From contig NZ_JANFQO010000004.1 in assembly GCF_024437735.1 (NCBI RefSeq), forward strand, positions 124,001-188,000: 64,000 nt of DNA, read 5' to 3'. The notes below the pieces were generated by a model. That model saw only the letters and a list, made by a program, of their open reading frames with translations. It was not told the DNA's origin and ran no database searches. Source of the stretch: Tahibacter harae. Its GTDB lineage: Bacteria > Pseudomonadota > Gammaproteobacteria > Xanthomonadales > Rhodanobacteraceae. Below are positions 45,207 through 55,355 of the stretch, one piece after another. The stretch's first letter is position 1, and every line of letters begins with the position of its first letter. The translations under genes were made by a program, and so were the position numbers.

Positions 45207-45255
45207 CGTGACCGGAACCGGCGCCGCTACGGCGGCGAACCGGCAACTGCGCGGA

Positions 45256-45831
45256 TCAGGCGCCGGCCTTGCGCAGCTCGGTGGTGATCTGGATTTTCAC
45301 GTCGTCGCTGACATTGGGCGCGAACTTGCCCAGGCCGAAATCCGAACGCTTGACCGTGATGCTGGCATCGAAACCGGCGGCCGGCTTCTTGCTCATCGGA
45401 TGGTCGCCGACGGCGTTCACGGTGACGTCGAGCACGACCGGCTTGGTCACACCGTGGATGGTGAGATCGCCGCTGACCTTGAGCTTCTTGTCGCCGGCCT
45501 TCTCGACCTTGGTGCTCTTGAAGGTGGCGGTGGGGAACTTGGCCAGGTCGAAGAAATCGGCGCTGCGCAGATGTTCGTCGAACTTGGGCACGTCGGTGGC
45601 AAGGCCGTCGACCGGCAGGGTGACGTTGACCGAGGACTTGGTCAGGTCGGCCGTATCCAGCAGCACTTCGCCTTCGAACTTGGTGAAGCGGGCCTGGGGA
45701 TTGGAGAAGCCCAGGTGGTTCCAGGAGAACACGACGTTGGTATGGCCGCCGTCGAATTCATACTTGTCCGCGGCAGCGGCGGAGAACGAGGCAGCCGCCA
45801 GGGCGGCGGCAAGAACGAGCTTGCGAAACAT
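45256..45831 (-). CDS. YceI-family periplasmic protein
   Basis: 191 residues with a signal peptide (FRKLVLAAALAAASFSAAAA). The YceI lipocalin-like fold is clear: YEFDGGHTNVVFSWNHLGFS, FEGEVLLDTADLTKSSVNV, HLRSADFFDLAKFPTATFKS and GDLTIHGVTKPVVLDV. The family binds polyisoprenoid lipids and is often induced by acid, base or osmotic stress. GGAGGAATTCCC precedes ATG 45831. It lies 35 bp after the RutE-like gene stop and may be cotranscribed with it. Confidence 0.93.
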   Translation of the reverse strand: MFRKLVLAAALAAASFSAAAADKYEFDGGHTNVVFSWNHLGFSNPQARFTKFEGEVLLDTADLTKSSVNVTLPVDGLATDVPKFDEHLRSADFFDLAKFPTATFKSTKVEKAGDKKLKVSGDLTIHGVTKPVVLDVTVNAVGDHPMSKKPAAGFDASITVKRSDFGLGKFAPNVSDDVKIQITTELRKAGA

Positions 45832-45866
45832 GGGAATTCCTCCGTTGTATACGACGTTGCAGGGCA

Positions 45867-46472
45867 TCAGGCGATGCGGCAGGCCTGTGCGAAAGAGAAT
45901 CGCGGATTACGCGGTTTCAGGACATCCGGATTGCCATAACCGATGTTCACAAGGAAATTCGACTTCACCTGGGTGCCGGGGAAGAACAGCTCGTCGGCCA
46001 GTGCGTTGTTGAAGCCGGACATGGGACCGCAGTCCAGACCCAGAGTTCGCGCCGCCAGGATCAGATAGCCGCCCTGCAGCGAGGCATTGCGGAAGGCGGT
46101 GTTGTGGATCACCTCGGGCTTGCCTTCGAACCAGGAGCGGGCGCCGGTGTTCGGGAACAGGAAATCCATGTGCTCGTAGAAGGCGTAGTCGCTGCCGATC
46201 AGCGCAGTCACCGGCGCGGCCATGGTCTGGGCCATGTTGCCCGCGTCCAGCGTGCGCGCCAGCAGCGCCTTGGCTTCGGGCGAGCGGATGAACACGATGC
46301 GGGCCGGCGAGCAGTTCGCGCTGGTCGGCGCCAGCTTGGCCAGGTCGTAGATCTGCTCCAGCTGCGCGTCGGTGACCGGACGGTCCAGCCAGGCGCGGTC
46401 GGAGCCGCGGAAGGTGCGGGCGGAATGGAACAACTGGTCTATGGCGGCGTCGGCGATGGGCGTGTGCGACAT
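45867..46472 (-). CDS. rutE: RutE/HadB-like malonic semialdehyde reductase (nitroreductase family)
   Basis: 201 residues of the FMN nitroreductase fold in the RutE subgroup: DQLFHSARTFRGSDRAWLDRPV, YDLAKLAPTSANCSPARIVFI, NAFRNASLQ-like NTAFRNASLQGGYLILAARTLGLDCGPMSGF, and the C-terminal NIGYGNP. RutE reduces 3-oxopropanoate (malonic semialdehyde) to 3-hydroxypropionate. Its substrate is also the product of beta-alanine transamination in the pyrimidine cluster near 56-58 kb, so a linked role is plausible. ATG 46472 has an AGGAAACC site; upstream codons are unlike the family. Confidence 0.82.
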   Translation of the reverse strand: MSHTPIADAAIDQLFHSARTFRGSDRAWLDRPVTDAQLEQIYDLAKLAPTSANCSPARIVFIRSPEAKALLARTLDAGNMAQTMAAPVTALIGSDYAFYEHMDFLFPNTGARSWFEGKPEVIHNTAFRNASLQGGYLILAARTLGLDCGPMSGFNNALADELFFPGTQVKSNFLVNIGYGNPDVLKPRNPRFSFAQACRIA

Positions 46473-46612
46473 TGGGGGTTTCCTGGCAGTCAATCGCGAC
46501 ATCCTGAGGATGCGCAGTGTATGAAGGGGCCAACAGCCGGTCATTGTGCCCGGCGAAAACAGATTGGTGAACAGAGCTTTACAATGTGCGGAATTTTCAG
46601 CAGATACGGACA

Positions 46613-47626
46613 ATGCCGGAAACAGCCAACTCCTGCTGGGTGATCAGCGACGGCGCCGCCGGCAACGAACGCCAGGCATTGGCCCTGGCCGCGAGATTGG
46701 GCCTGGGCGCCCGCGTATGGCAACTGGACCCGGCCCCGCCCTGGTCCTGGCTGGCGCCGCGCCTGCTGCCCGGCGCGCGCCTGGCCCTGCCGGCCGGGCA
46801 GCGCAGCCAGTTCGCGCCGCCCTGGCCGGCCCTGGCCATAGGCTGCGGCCGCGCCGCCGCGCTGTATACGCGCGGCCTGCGCCGCTGGAGCGGCGGCCGC
46901 ACCTTCAGCGTGCAGATCCTCGATCCCCGTATCGCACCCAGCCATTACGATCTGGTGATCGCGCCCCGGCACGACCGCCTGCACGGCGCCAACGTGCTCA
47001 ATCCGCTGGGCTCGCTCAATCCTATCGACGATGCCTGGCTGGCCGACGGCGCCGCCGCCTTCCCCGACCTGGCCCAGCTGCCCTCGCCGCGCCGCGTGGT
47101 GCTGTTCGGCGCCAGCCACCGCGAGGTCGCCGTCGACACCCAGTACTGCGTCAGCCTGGTCGAAGCCTTGGCGCGGCAGCAGGAACGCCACGGCGGCAGC
47201 TTCCTGGTCAGCACCTCGCGGCGCACGCCAGGCGTGCTGGCCGGCTTCCTGCGCAGCGCCTTCGCGCGCTTCCCCGGCGTGTTCTGGCGCGGCCCCGAAG
47301 ACGGACCGAATCCCTATGCGGGCTTCCTCGCCCATGCCGACGCGATCTTCGTCACGCCCGACTCGGTCAACATGCTCTCGGAAGCCTGCGCCGTCGGCGT
47401 GCCCGTGACCACTTGGCTGCCGCAGCCGGCGCGCGGCAAGCTGGCGCGGTTCCACCAGGCGCTGATCGAAAGCGGGCATCTGCGCCTGCTGGGCGAAGCG
47501 CGCAACGCCGAGCGGCCGGCGCCGCTGCGGGAGACGGAGGCGGTGGCCGCGGAGGTGCGGCGAAGAGCCGGGATGCGAGAAGCGGGATCGGCAATCCGGG
47601 ACCCGGGATCCGGGATCCGGGATTAG
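46613..47626 (+). CDS. ELM1/DUF1022-family glycosyltransferase-like protein
   Basis: 337 residues. The N-terminus CWVISDGAAGNERQALALAA matches the ELM1 family, with ALAIGCGRAAALYTRGL, HDRLHGANVLNPLGSLNPID, LFGASHREVAVD, GGSFLVSTSRRTPG and IFVTPDSVNMLSEACAVGVPV. The fold is glycosyltransferase-like. Bacterial members are of unknown role; plant ELM1 affects mitochondrial fission. The last 13 residues (AGSAIRDPGSGIRD-like) are encoded by a 7-bp repeat CGGGATC/T, so the C-terminus has been remodelled by a dispersed repeat. A GTG at 46586 would add nine residues. Confidence 0.8.
   Translation: MPETANSCWVISDGAAGNERQALALAARLGLGARVWQLDPAPPWSWLAPRLLPGARLALPAGQRSQFAPPWPALAIGCGRAAALYTRGLRRWSGGRTFSVQILDPRIAPSHYDLVIAPRHDRLHGANVLNPLGSLNPIDDAWLADGAAAFPDLAQLPSPRRVVLFGASHREVAVDTQYCVSLVEALARQQERHGGSFLVSTSRRTPGVLAGFLRSAFARFPGVFWRGPEDGPNPYAGFLAHADAIFVTPDSVNMLSEACAVGVPVTTWLPQPARGKLARFHQALIESGHLRLLGEARNAERPAPLRETEAVAAEVRRRAGMREAGSAIRDPGSGIRD
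47604..47624. repeat. Tandem 7-bp repeat CGGGATC at the end of the ELM1-like gene
   Basis: Three tandem copies (CGGGATC, CGGGATC, CGGGATT), related to the GGGATTCGGGATT elements at 16639 and 25209. The last copy supplies the TAG stop of the gene. Confidence 0.75.
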
Positions 47627-47797
47627 CGCCGGGTTCCCGGAATTTTCGCAGCAAGCGCTGCAAGTTCCGCGCGGCAACGAGCGGCCAGATGGCCGCTCCT
47701 TCCATTGCAAATCGCGCGTTAGTTACAAATCAACAAATTCCCACCCGGCGCCCGCTGCGGAACCGCGGAATCGCCGCTGTTTTGAACCCCGAACCAG

Positions 47798-49219
<1,422 letters not shown>

Positions 49220-49299
49220 TTATCTCCAACGAAACACGACGCGCAGTTCCGGCGCGCGCGGGAAAGTGGTGTGATGCGACACAGCCAGGCTGTGCGACT

Positions 49300-49336
49300 C
49301 CCTCTCCCCCAACGGCAAAGCCGTTGGGGGAGAGGG
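49300..49336. repeat. REP-like inverted repeat, copy 1
   Basis: Perfect 17-bp arms starting CCCTCTCCCCCAACGGC with an AAA loop, followed by TTGGCGTGAGGGGG. It lies between the permease and hydA genes. Related copies are at 53778 and 53927. Confidence 0.85.
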
Positions 49337-49443
49337 TTGGCGTGAGGGGGCGTAGCAGATTCGCGTATTCAACACAGAGGAAACGAAAGCGGCCAGGCTT
49401 CGCTGCAGCGCAGCCGACAATCGACAGACACAGGCCGCCGGAC

Positions 49444-50949
49444 TCAGGCACGCGAAGCCACATTCGCCTGCGCGGCATTCGATTCAGCCAGGCGCATCAG
49501 CAGCGCGTAGACCACGGCCGAAATGCCCAGCCCCGCAAACCAGGCATAGGTATACAGCGTGCGGAAAAACTCCGGCACGCCGCCGAAGGACTGCGGAAAC
49601 GCCGCAGGCAGGAAGCCCGGCAGGTTGGGCAGCACGCCGGCCAGCAGGGCGATCACGGCCGCCGGGTTCCAGCCGTTGCGGTAGGCATAGACGCCGCGTT
49701 CCTCGAACAGCTGGCGCAGGTCCAGCCGCGTGTTGCGCAGGAAATAGTAGTCCACCAGCATGATGCCGGCGACCGGCCCCAGCAGCGCGGAATAACCCAC
49801 CAGCCAGGTAAAAATATAGCCTTGGGTACTTTCCAGGATTTTCCACGGCATCGCCAGCAGCGCGATTCCCGCCGTGATCAGCCCGCCGGTGCGATAGGAA
49901 ATCCGCTTGGGCGAAAGGCTGGCGAAGTCATAGGCCGGCCCGACCAGGTTGGCGGCGAGATTGCAGCACATGGTGTCCAGGGTCAGCACCAGCAGGGCCA
50001 GGCCTACGCCTATGCCGGTGAAGCGGCTGGACAGATCCACCGGGTCCCAGATCGCCTTGCCGTAGATCACCACCGTGGCCGACGTCACGATCACCGACAT
50101 CAGCGCCAGCAGCCCCATGGGCACGGGCAGGCCTATGCTCTGGCCGATGAGCTGGTCGCGCTGCGAACGCGCGAAGCGGGTGAAATCAGGGATATTCAGC
50201 GCCAGCGTGGCCCAGAAACCGACCATCGCCGTCAGCGAAGGCCAGAACACGCTCCAGAACTGCCCGGCCTTCTCGCCGCCTTCGATGAACTTGGACGGCA
50301 TGGCCATCATGCTGCCGAAGCCGCCGGCATGGGTCAGCGCCCAGCCGACCAGGAACAGGCACATCACGATCTTGACCGGCGCGGATACCGTCTCCAGCCA
50401 GCGTATCGATTCGGTGCCGTGCACGACGAAGTAGAGCTGCAGCGCCCAGAACGCGAGGAAGCAGACCAGCTGCCCCGCGTTGATGCCCAGCAGCGGCAGC
50501 GGATCCGCATGCAGCGCATTGCCGGTGATGATGTTGAGCAGGGTGTACATGGCCAGACCGCCGAACCAGGTCTGTATGCCGTACCAGCCGCAGGCAACCA
50601 CCGCGCGCAGCAGCGCCGGCAGCCTGGCGCCCCGGGTGCCGAAGCTGGAGCGCACCAGCACGGCGTAGGGAATGCCGTACTTGGCACCGGCATGGCCGAT
50701 CAGCAGCATGGGCACCAGCACGATGGCATTGCCCAGCAGTACCGTGGTCACGGCCTGCCAGGGCGACATGCCCTGATCGATCAGGCCGGCGGCCAGGGTA
50801 TAGGACGGTATGCACATCACCATGCCTATCCACAGCGCGGCGAAGTGATACCAGGTCCAGGTGCGCTGCGCCGGCGTGGTGGGCGCCAGATCGGCGTTGT
50901 ACAGCGCGCCTTGCGACACCTGGCTTTCGCTGGCGGGCGTTGCGGTCAT
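49444..50949 (-). CDS. NCS1-family nucleobase/hydantoin:cation symporter
   Basis: 501 residues with about twelve transmembrane helices. NCS1 signatures include NADLAPTTPAQRTWTWYHFAA at the N-terminus, WIGMVMCIPSYTLAAGLI, GIPYAVLVRSSFGTRGA and NIPDFTRFARSQRDQLIGQ. These match the Mhp1/PucI/allantoin permease branch, which imports hydantoins, uracil, thymine or allantoin with Na+ or H+. Its place between preA and hydA indicates uptake of the pyrimidine or hydantoin substrate. It starts 61 bp after the preA stop. Confidence 0.93.
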   Translation of the reverse strand: MTATPASESQVSQGALYNADLAPTTPAQRTWTWYHFAALWIGMVMCIPSYTLAAGLIDQGMSPWQAVTTVLLGNAIVLVPMLLIGHAGAKYGIPYAVLVRSSFGTRGARLPALLRAVVACGWYGIQTWFGGLAMYTLLNIITGNALHADPLPLLGINAGQLVCFLAFWALQLYFVVHGTESIRWLETVSAPVKIVMCLFLVGWALTHAGGFGSMMAMPSKFIEGGEKAGQFWSVFWPSLTAMVGFWATLALNIPDFTRFARSQRDQLIGQSIGLPVPMGLLALMSVIVTSATVVIYGKAIWDPVDLSSRFTGIGVGLALLVLTLDTMCCNLAANLVGPAYDFASLSPKRISYRTGGLITAGIALLAMPWKILESTQGYIFTWLVGYSALLGPVAGIMLVDYYFLRNTRLDLRQLFEERGVYAYRNGWNPAAVIALLAGVLPNLPGFLPAAFPQSFGGVPEFFRTLYTYAWFAGLGISAVVYALLMRLAESNAAQANVASRA

Positions 50950-51010
50950 CGACGGCTCCGGGGGCTGGTGCTGCGCAAGGGCTGAGGTTACGGCCTGGGG
51001 CGCGGCCGCG

Positions 51011-52282
51011 CTATGCCGGCTCCTTCACCCGCGCCGGATTGTTCTCGTGCGTGGTCCAGTTGGCATAGCCGCCCTCGTCCACCCGCACCATGCTGATGCA
51101 GCTGTCCACCGGGCAGACGTGCATGCACAGGTTGCAGCCGACGCATTCGGCGTTGTCGACCTCGAAGTGGCGCTTGCCGTCCTTTTCCTTGCGTATGGCC
51201 TGGTGTGCGGTGTCCTCGCAGGCGATATGGCAAAGCCCGCATTTGATGCACTTGTCCTGGTCGATCAGCGCCTTGATGTCGTACTTGAGATTGAGGAACT
51301 TCCAGTCGGTCACGTTGGGCACGGCGCGGCCGCGGAAATCCTCCAGCGTGCGATAGCCCTTCTGGTCCATCCAGTTGGCCAGGCCCGCGATCATGTCGTC
51401 GACAATGCGGAAGCCGTAGTGCATGGCCGCGGTGCAGACCTGCACATTGCCCGCGCCCAGGGCCATGAATTCGGCCGCGTCGCGCCAGGTGCCTATGCCG
51501 CCGATGGCGGAGATCGGCAGGTTCGGGGTTTCGCTGTCGCGCGCGATCTCGGCCACCATGTTCAGCGCGATGGGCTTGACCGCCGGGCCGCAGTAGCCGC
51601 CGTGGGTGCCCTTGCCGTCGACGGTGGGCGTGGGCGCCATCAGGTCCAGGTCCACCGAGACGATGGAGTTGATGGTGTTGATCAGCGATACCGCATCGGC
51701 GCCGCCGCGGAAGGCGGCGCGGGCGGAGTGGCGGATGTCGGTGATGTTCGGCGTGAGCTTGACGATGCACGGCAGGCGCGAATGCAGCTTGACCCAGCGC
51801 GCTACCTGTTCCACGTATTCGGGCACCTGGCCCACGGCCGAACCCATGCCGCGCTCGGACATGCCGTGCGGGCAGCCGAAATTGAGTTCCACCGCATCGC
51901 AGCCGGTGTCCTCGACCATGGGCAGTATGGTTTTCCACGACTGCTCATCGCAGGGCACCATCAGCGACACGACCATGGCGCGGTCGGGCCAGTCGCGCTT
52001 GACCTGGCGGATCTCGTCCAGGTTCACCTGCAGCGGACGGTCGGTGATCAGCTCGATGTTGTTGAGGCCGGCGATGCGCTGCCCGTTCCACTGCACCGCG
52101 CCGTAGCGCGAGCTGACATTGACCACGTGCGGATCCAGCCCCAGCGTCTTCCACACCACGCCGCCCCAGCCGGCCTCGAAGGCGCGGTTGACGTTGTAGG
52201 CCTTGTCGGTCGGCGGCGCGGAGGCGAGCCAGAACGGATTGGGCGAACGCACGCCGACGAAGTTGTTGCGCAGGTCTGCCAT
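51011..52282 (-). CDS. preA: NAD-dependent dihydropyrimidine dehydrogenase subunit PreA
   Basis: 423 residues. The N-terminal dihydroorotate-dehydrogenase-like FMN barrel shows NPFWLASAPPTDKAYNV, ELNFGCPHGMSERGMG, KLTPNITDI and SAIGGIGTWRDAAEF. The C-terminus carries two 4Fe-4S ferredoxin motifs (CIKCGLCHIACEDT and CVGCNLCMHVCPVDSC). With PreT it reduces uracil and thymine to the 5,6-dihydro forms. ATG 52282 follows the preT stop by one base (TGAGATG), indicating tight coupling. Confidence 0.96.
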   Translation of the reverse strand: MADLRNNFVGVRSPNPFWLASAPPTDKAYNVNRAFEAGWGGVVWKTLGLDPHVVNVSSRYGAVQWNGQRIAGLNNIELITDRPLQVNLDEIRQVKRDWPDRAMVVSLMVPCDEQSWKTILPMVEDTGCDAVELNFGCPHGMSERGMGSAVGQVPEYVEQVARWVKLHSRLPCIVKLTPNITDIRHSARAAFRGGADAVSLINTINSIVSVDLDLMAPTPTVDGKGTHGGYCGPAVKPIALNMVAEIARDSETPNLPISAIGGIGTWRDAAEFMALGAGNVQVCTAAMHYGFRIVDDMIAGLANWMDQKGYRTLEDFRGRAVPNVTDWKFLNLKYDIKALIDQDKCIKCGLCHIACEDTAHQAIRKEKDGKRHFEVDNAECVGCNLCMHVCPVDSCISMVRVDEGGYANWTTHENNPARVKEPA

Positions 52283-52283
52283 C

Positions 52284-53654
52284 TCAATTTCCCCCGTTGC
52301 CGTTGCCGACCAGGCGCGCATGGATCGCGCGCGCCGCCCGCTTGCCGTCTTCCACCGCCTGCACGGTCAGATCGACCTTGCCGCCGACGCAGTCGCCGCC
52401 GGCCCAGACGCCGCGCAGCGAAGTCTCGAATTCCGCATTGACCACGATGCGGCCTTTGCTGATTTCCAGCAGCGCACCGGCATCGCCGTCGGCGCGCGGC
52501 GGCAGCAGCACCTGGCCTATGGCCTTGAGCACGCTGTCGGCAGGCAGGGTGAGCAGGTCGCCGGTGCCGAGCAGGCGGCCGGATTCGTCGAGCTGGGTGT
52601 ATTCGAATTCCATGGACGTGACCGCGCCGTCGCGGCCGAGGATGCGCCGCGGCGCGGCCCATTCGATCACGTTGACGCCCTGGGTCTTGGCGAATTCCTG
52701 CTCGGCCCAGGTCGCGCTCATGCTGGCGCTGCCGCGGCGGTAGACCAGGGTGACGGATTCCGCGCCCAGCTTCTTGCTCTGCACGGCCGCGTCGATGGCG
52801 GTATTGCCGCCGCCGATCACCACCACCCGGCGGCCCACCGGCAGCTGGCTCAGATCGTCGCACTGGCGCAGGTCGGCGATGAAATCCACCGCGTTGCGCA
52901 CGCCGGCCAGTTGCTCGCCTTCCACGCCGAGCGCGTTGACGCCGGCCAGGCCCAGGCCCAGGAATACCGCGTCGTAGTCGCGGCGCAGGTCGGACAGGTG
53001 CAGGTTCTCGCCCAGCGCCTGCCCACCCTGCCAGGCGATGCCGCCTATGCCCAGCAGCCACTCGATCTCGCGCGCGGCGAATTCCAGCACCTTGTATTCG
53101 GCGATGCCGTATTCGTTCAGACCCCCGGGGCGCGGCTTGGCATCGAAAAGGGTCACGTCATGCCCGGCCCGCGCCAGCGCGTGCGCGCAGGACAGGCCGG
53201 CCGGGCCGGCGCCGACCACCGCGATGCGCCGGCCGGTCGCGGCGGCGCGCTCGAACAGCGCGGCGTCGGTGTCGAATACCCAGTCGGTGGCGTAGCGCTG
53301 CAGCGCGCCGATCTGCACCGGCTGCGATTCGGCCGTATTGCGCACGCAGCTGCCTTCGCAAAGGATCTCGGTGGGACAGACCCGCGCGCACATGCCGCCG
53401 AGGATATTGGCGCCGAGGATGTCCTGCGCCGCGCCGCGCAGGTTGTCCGTGGTGATGCGGCGGATGAAGCTGGGTATGTCGATGCCGGTGGGACAGGCCT
53501 GTATGCACGGCGCGTCGTAGCAGTAATAGCAGCGTTGCGCGGCGATCAGCGCACTCTGCCGGTCCAGCGGCGGCGCGACATCGTCGAAATTCTGCGCCAG
53601 CGTGGCGGCCGGCAGACGCGCGGCGGCGATGTCGGCGAAATCTTTGCGGGGCAT
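52284..53654 (-). CDS. preT: NAD-dependent dihydropyrimidine dehydrogenase subunit PreT
   Basis: 456 residues. The N-terminal 4Fe-4S cluster-binding region has CYYCYDAPCIQACP and CARVCPTEILCEGSC. It is followed by FAD and NAD binding loops VVGAGPAGLSCA and VIGGGNTAID in a glutamate-synthase-small-subunit-like fold. PreT takes electrons from NADH and passes them to PreA. ATG 53654 with AGGAGT upstream is preferred to a GTG at 53693. The gene ends one base before preA. Confidence 0.95.
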   Translation of the reverse strand: MPRKDFADIAAARLPAATLAQNFDDVAPPLDRQSALIAAQRCYYCYDAPCIQACPTGIDIPSFIRRITTDNLRGAAQDILGANILGGMCARVCPTEILCEGSCVRNTAESQPVQIGALQRYATDWVFDTDAALFERAAATGRRIAVVGAGPAGLSCAHALARAGHDVTLFDAKPRPGGLNEYGIAEYKVLEFAAREIEWLLGIGGIAWQGGQALGENLHLSDLRRDYDAVFLGLGLAGVNALGVEGEQLAGVRNAVDFIADLRQCDDLSQLPVGRRVVVIGGGNTAIDAAVQSKKLGAESVTLVYRRGSASMSATWAEQEFAKTQGVNVIEWAAPRRILGRDGAVTSMEFEYTQLDESGRLLGTGDLLTLPADSVLKAIGQVLLPPRADGDAGALLEISKGRIVVNAEFETSLRGVWAGGDCVGGKVDLTVQAVEDGKRAARAIHARLVGNGNGGN

Positions 53655-53777
53655 TCGGACTCCTGGGTTTGTAGCGGTTGCCTTGGAAGTCACTGTTTCC
53701 CGGCCGGCACGTCAATCCTTGCCGGCGGCCGGCTTTCTGCTTTCACGCCAACCGCATCCGCCGTGGCGCTTCAAGCT

Positions 53778-53809
53778 CCCTCTCCGCCAAGCTCGCCTGG
53801 GGGAGAGGG
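53778..53809. repeat. REP-like inverted repeat, copy 2
   Basis: CCCTCTCCGCCA then TGGGGGAGAGGG, imperfect arms, followed by TTGTGGCAAGGGGGAG. Same family as 49300-49336, in the 375-bp gap upstream of preT. Confidence 0.8.
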
Positions 53810-53926
53810 TTGTGGCAAGGGGGAGACGCCGAGGATCGCCTGTCAGGGGATTTTCGCCGCGCCGCAGGTCACGTACCCGCGAACCTCACACGCTGCGCCT
53901 CGCTGAAACGCTTCCCCCTCACCCTG

Positions 53927-53958
53927 CCCTCTCTCCCAAGCAAGCCTGGGGGAGAGGG
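53927..53958. repeat. REP-like inverted repeat, copy 3
   Basis: CCCTCTCTCCCAAGC then GCCTGGGGGAGAGGG with a 2-base loop and one mismatch, preceded by CTTCCCCCTCACC. With copy 2 it occupies the gap between the ureidopropionase and preT genes, where it may limit readthrough or protect mRNA. Confidence 0.8.
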
Positions 53959-54029
53959 TTCTGCAGCTTCAAACTTTCCCGCCACCTGCGCGTTGCCTTC
54001 CCCAGCAACACCCGGGCAAATATCTCCGA

Positions 54030-55292
54030 TCAGCTCTGCGCCCGCTCCAGCATCGCATGCAGCAACACATTCGCCCCGGCCTCGATCCACTCCGGCGTCG
54101 CATCCTCGATCTCGTTGTGGCTGATGCCGCCGATGCAGGGCACGAACACCATCGAGGTCGGCGCAACCTGGGCCAGGTAGCAGGCGTCATGGCCCGCGCC
54201 CGAAACGATGTCGCGATGGGAGTAGCCGAATTTCTGCGCGCCGGCGCGCACCGAGGCGACGCAGTCCGCATCGAAGGGCACCGGCGCGTAGTAGAAGATC
54301 TGTTCCAGCTTGCTGACCTCGACCGCCGATTCCTCGGCCGCCTCGGCGATGACGCTGCGCAGGTCGGCGTCCATCTGCGCCAGCACCGCGTCCTCGGGAT
54401 GACGCAGGTCGACGGTGAAGAACACGCGGCCCGGGATCACGTTGCGCGAGTTGGGATGCACCTGCAGCATGCCGACCGTGGCGCAGGCATACGGCGCGTA
54501 CTTGTGGCCAATGGCGTTGACGCGCTGGATCACCTTGGACGCTGCCAGCAGCGCATCGCGCCGGCGCGGCATGGGCGTGGGGCCGGCATGGGATTCCTGG
54601 CCGGTGTAGACCACCTCGTACCAGCGCTGCCCCTGGGCCGCGTGCACCACGCCGATGGTCACGCCTTCGGCTTCGAGAATCGGACCTTGCTCGATATGCA
54701 GCTCGAAAGCCGCATGTATCGGCCGGCCGCCGACCGGGAGATCGCCGGCATAGCCGATGCGCGCGAGTTCCTCGCCCATGGTCTTGCCATCGACATCGGC
54801 GCGCGACAGGCCATATTCCAGGCTGAACACGCCGGCGAATACGCCCGAGGACACCATCGCCGGGGCGAAGCGCGAGCCTTCCTCGTTGGTCCAGATCACC
54901 ACTTCGATGGGCCGGCGCGTGACGATGCCGTGGTCGTTGAGCGTGCGCACCACTTCCAGTCCGCCGAGCACGCCGTAGATGCCGTCGAACTTGCCGCCGG
55001 TGGGCTGCGAATCCGCGTGCGAGCCGGTGATCACCGGCGCCAGGCTGTCGTCGCTGCCGGCGCGGCGCGCGAAGACATTGCCCATCTTGTCGATGCCGAT
55101 GGTGCAGCCGGCCTCTTTCGCCCAGCGCACGAACAGGTCGCGGCCCTGGCGATCCAGGTCGGTCAGCGCGAGCCGGCAGACCCCGCCTTTCGGCGTCGCG
55201 CCGATCTGCGCCATCTCCATCAGGCTGTCCCAGAGGCGGCGGCCGTTGGTGCGGACCAGATCGGAAGGTTCGGACTTGAGTACGGCGCTCAT
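54030..55292 (-). CDS. Beta-ureidopropionase / N-carbamoyl-amino acid hydrolase (M20 family)
   Basis: 420 residues of the amidase/HyuC branch of M20 metallopeptidases. Metal-binding motifs are VITGSHADSQPTGGKFDG, the catalytic WTNEEGSRF, HIEQGPILE, and a C-terminal GAGHDACYLA with GGISHNEIEDA. It hydrolyses N-carbamoyl-beta-alanine or N-carbamoyl-3-aminoisobutyrate to the free beta-amino acid, CO2 and ammonia. It follows mmsA by 63 bp and precedes preT on the same strand. Specificity for the L-carbamoyl amino acid versus the beta form is inferred from its neighbours. Confidence 0.9.
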   Translation of the reverse strand: MSAVLKSEPSDLVRTNGRRLWDSLMEMAQIGATPKGGVCRLALTDLDRQGRDLFVRWAKEAGCTIGIDKMGNVFARRAGSDDSLAPVITGSHADSQPTGGKFDGIYGVLGGLEVVRTLNDHGIVTRRPIEVVIWTNEEGSRFAPAMVSSGVFAGVFSLEYGLSRADVDGKTMGEELARIGYAGDLPVGGRPIHAAFELHIEQGPILEAEGVTIGVVHAAQGQRWYEVVYTGQESHAGPTPMPRRRDALLAASKVIQRVNAIGHKYAPYACATVGMLQVHPNSRNVIPGRVFFTVDLRHPEDAVLAQMDADLRSVIAEAAEESAVEVSKLEQIFYYAPVPFDADCVASVRAGAQKFGYSHRDIVSGAGHDACYLAQVAPTSMVFVPCIGGISHNEIEDATPEWIEAGANVLLHAMLERAQS

Positions 55293-55355
55293 GGCGGGCT
55301 CCGGTGCTGCGGGAAACGGGACTGTCGACGGGAAACGGGCGGCCTGGATCCGCGC

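Noticed and set aside
40651..45246. Very long open frame (about 1531 codons) on the minus strand opposite the subtilase
   Set aside because: Composition is Ala/Gly/Val/Arg/His low complexity with no domain, and it mirrors the codon structure of the subtilase, which has an intact catalytic triad and signal peptide. GC-rich antisense artefact.
49300..53958. CCCTCTCC inverted repeats considered as a CRISPR array
   Set aside because: Only three imperfect copies at irregular distances with hairpin symmetry and no regular spacers; no cas genes in the window.
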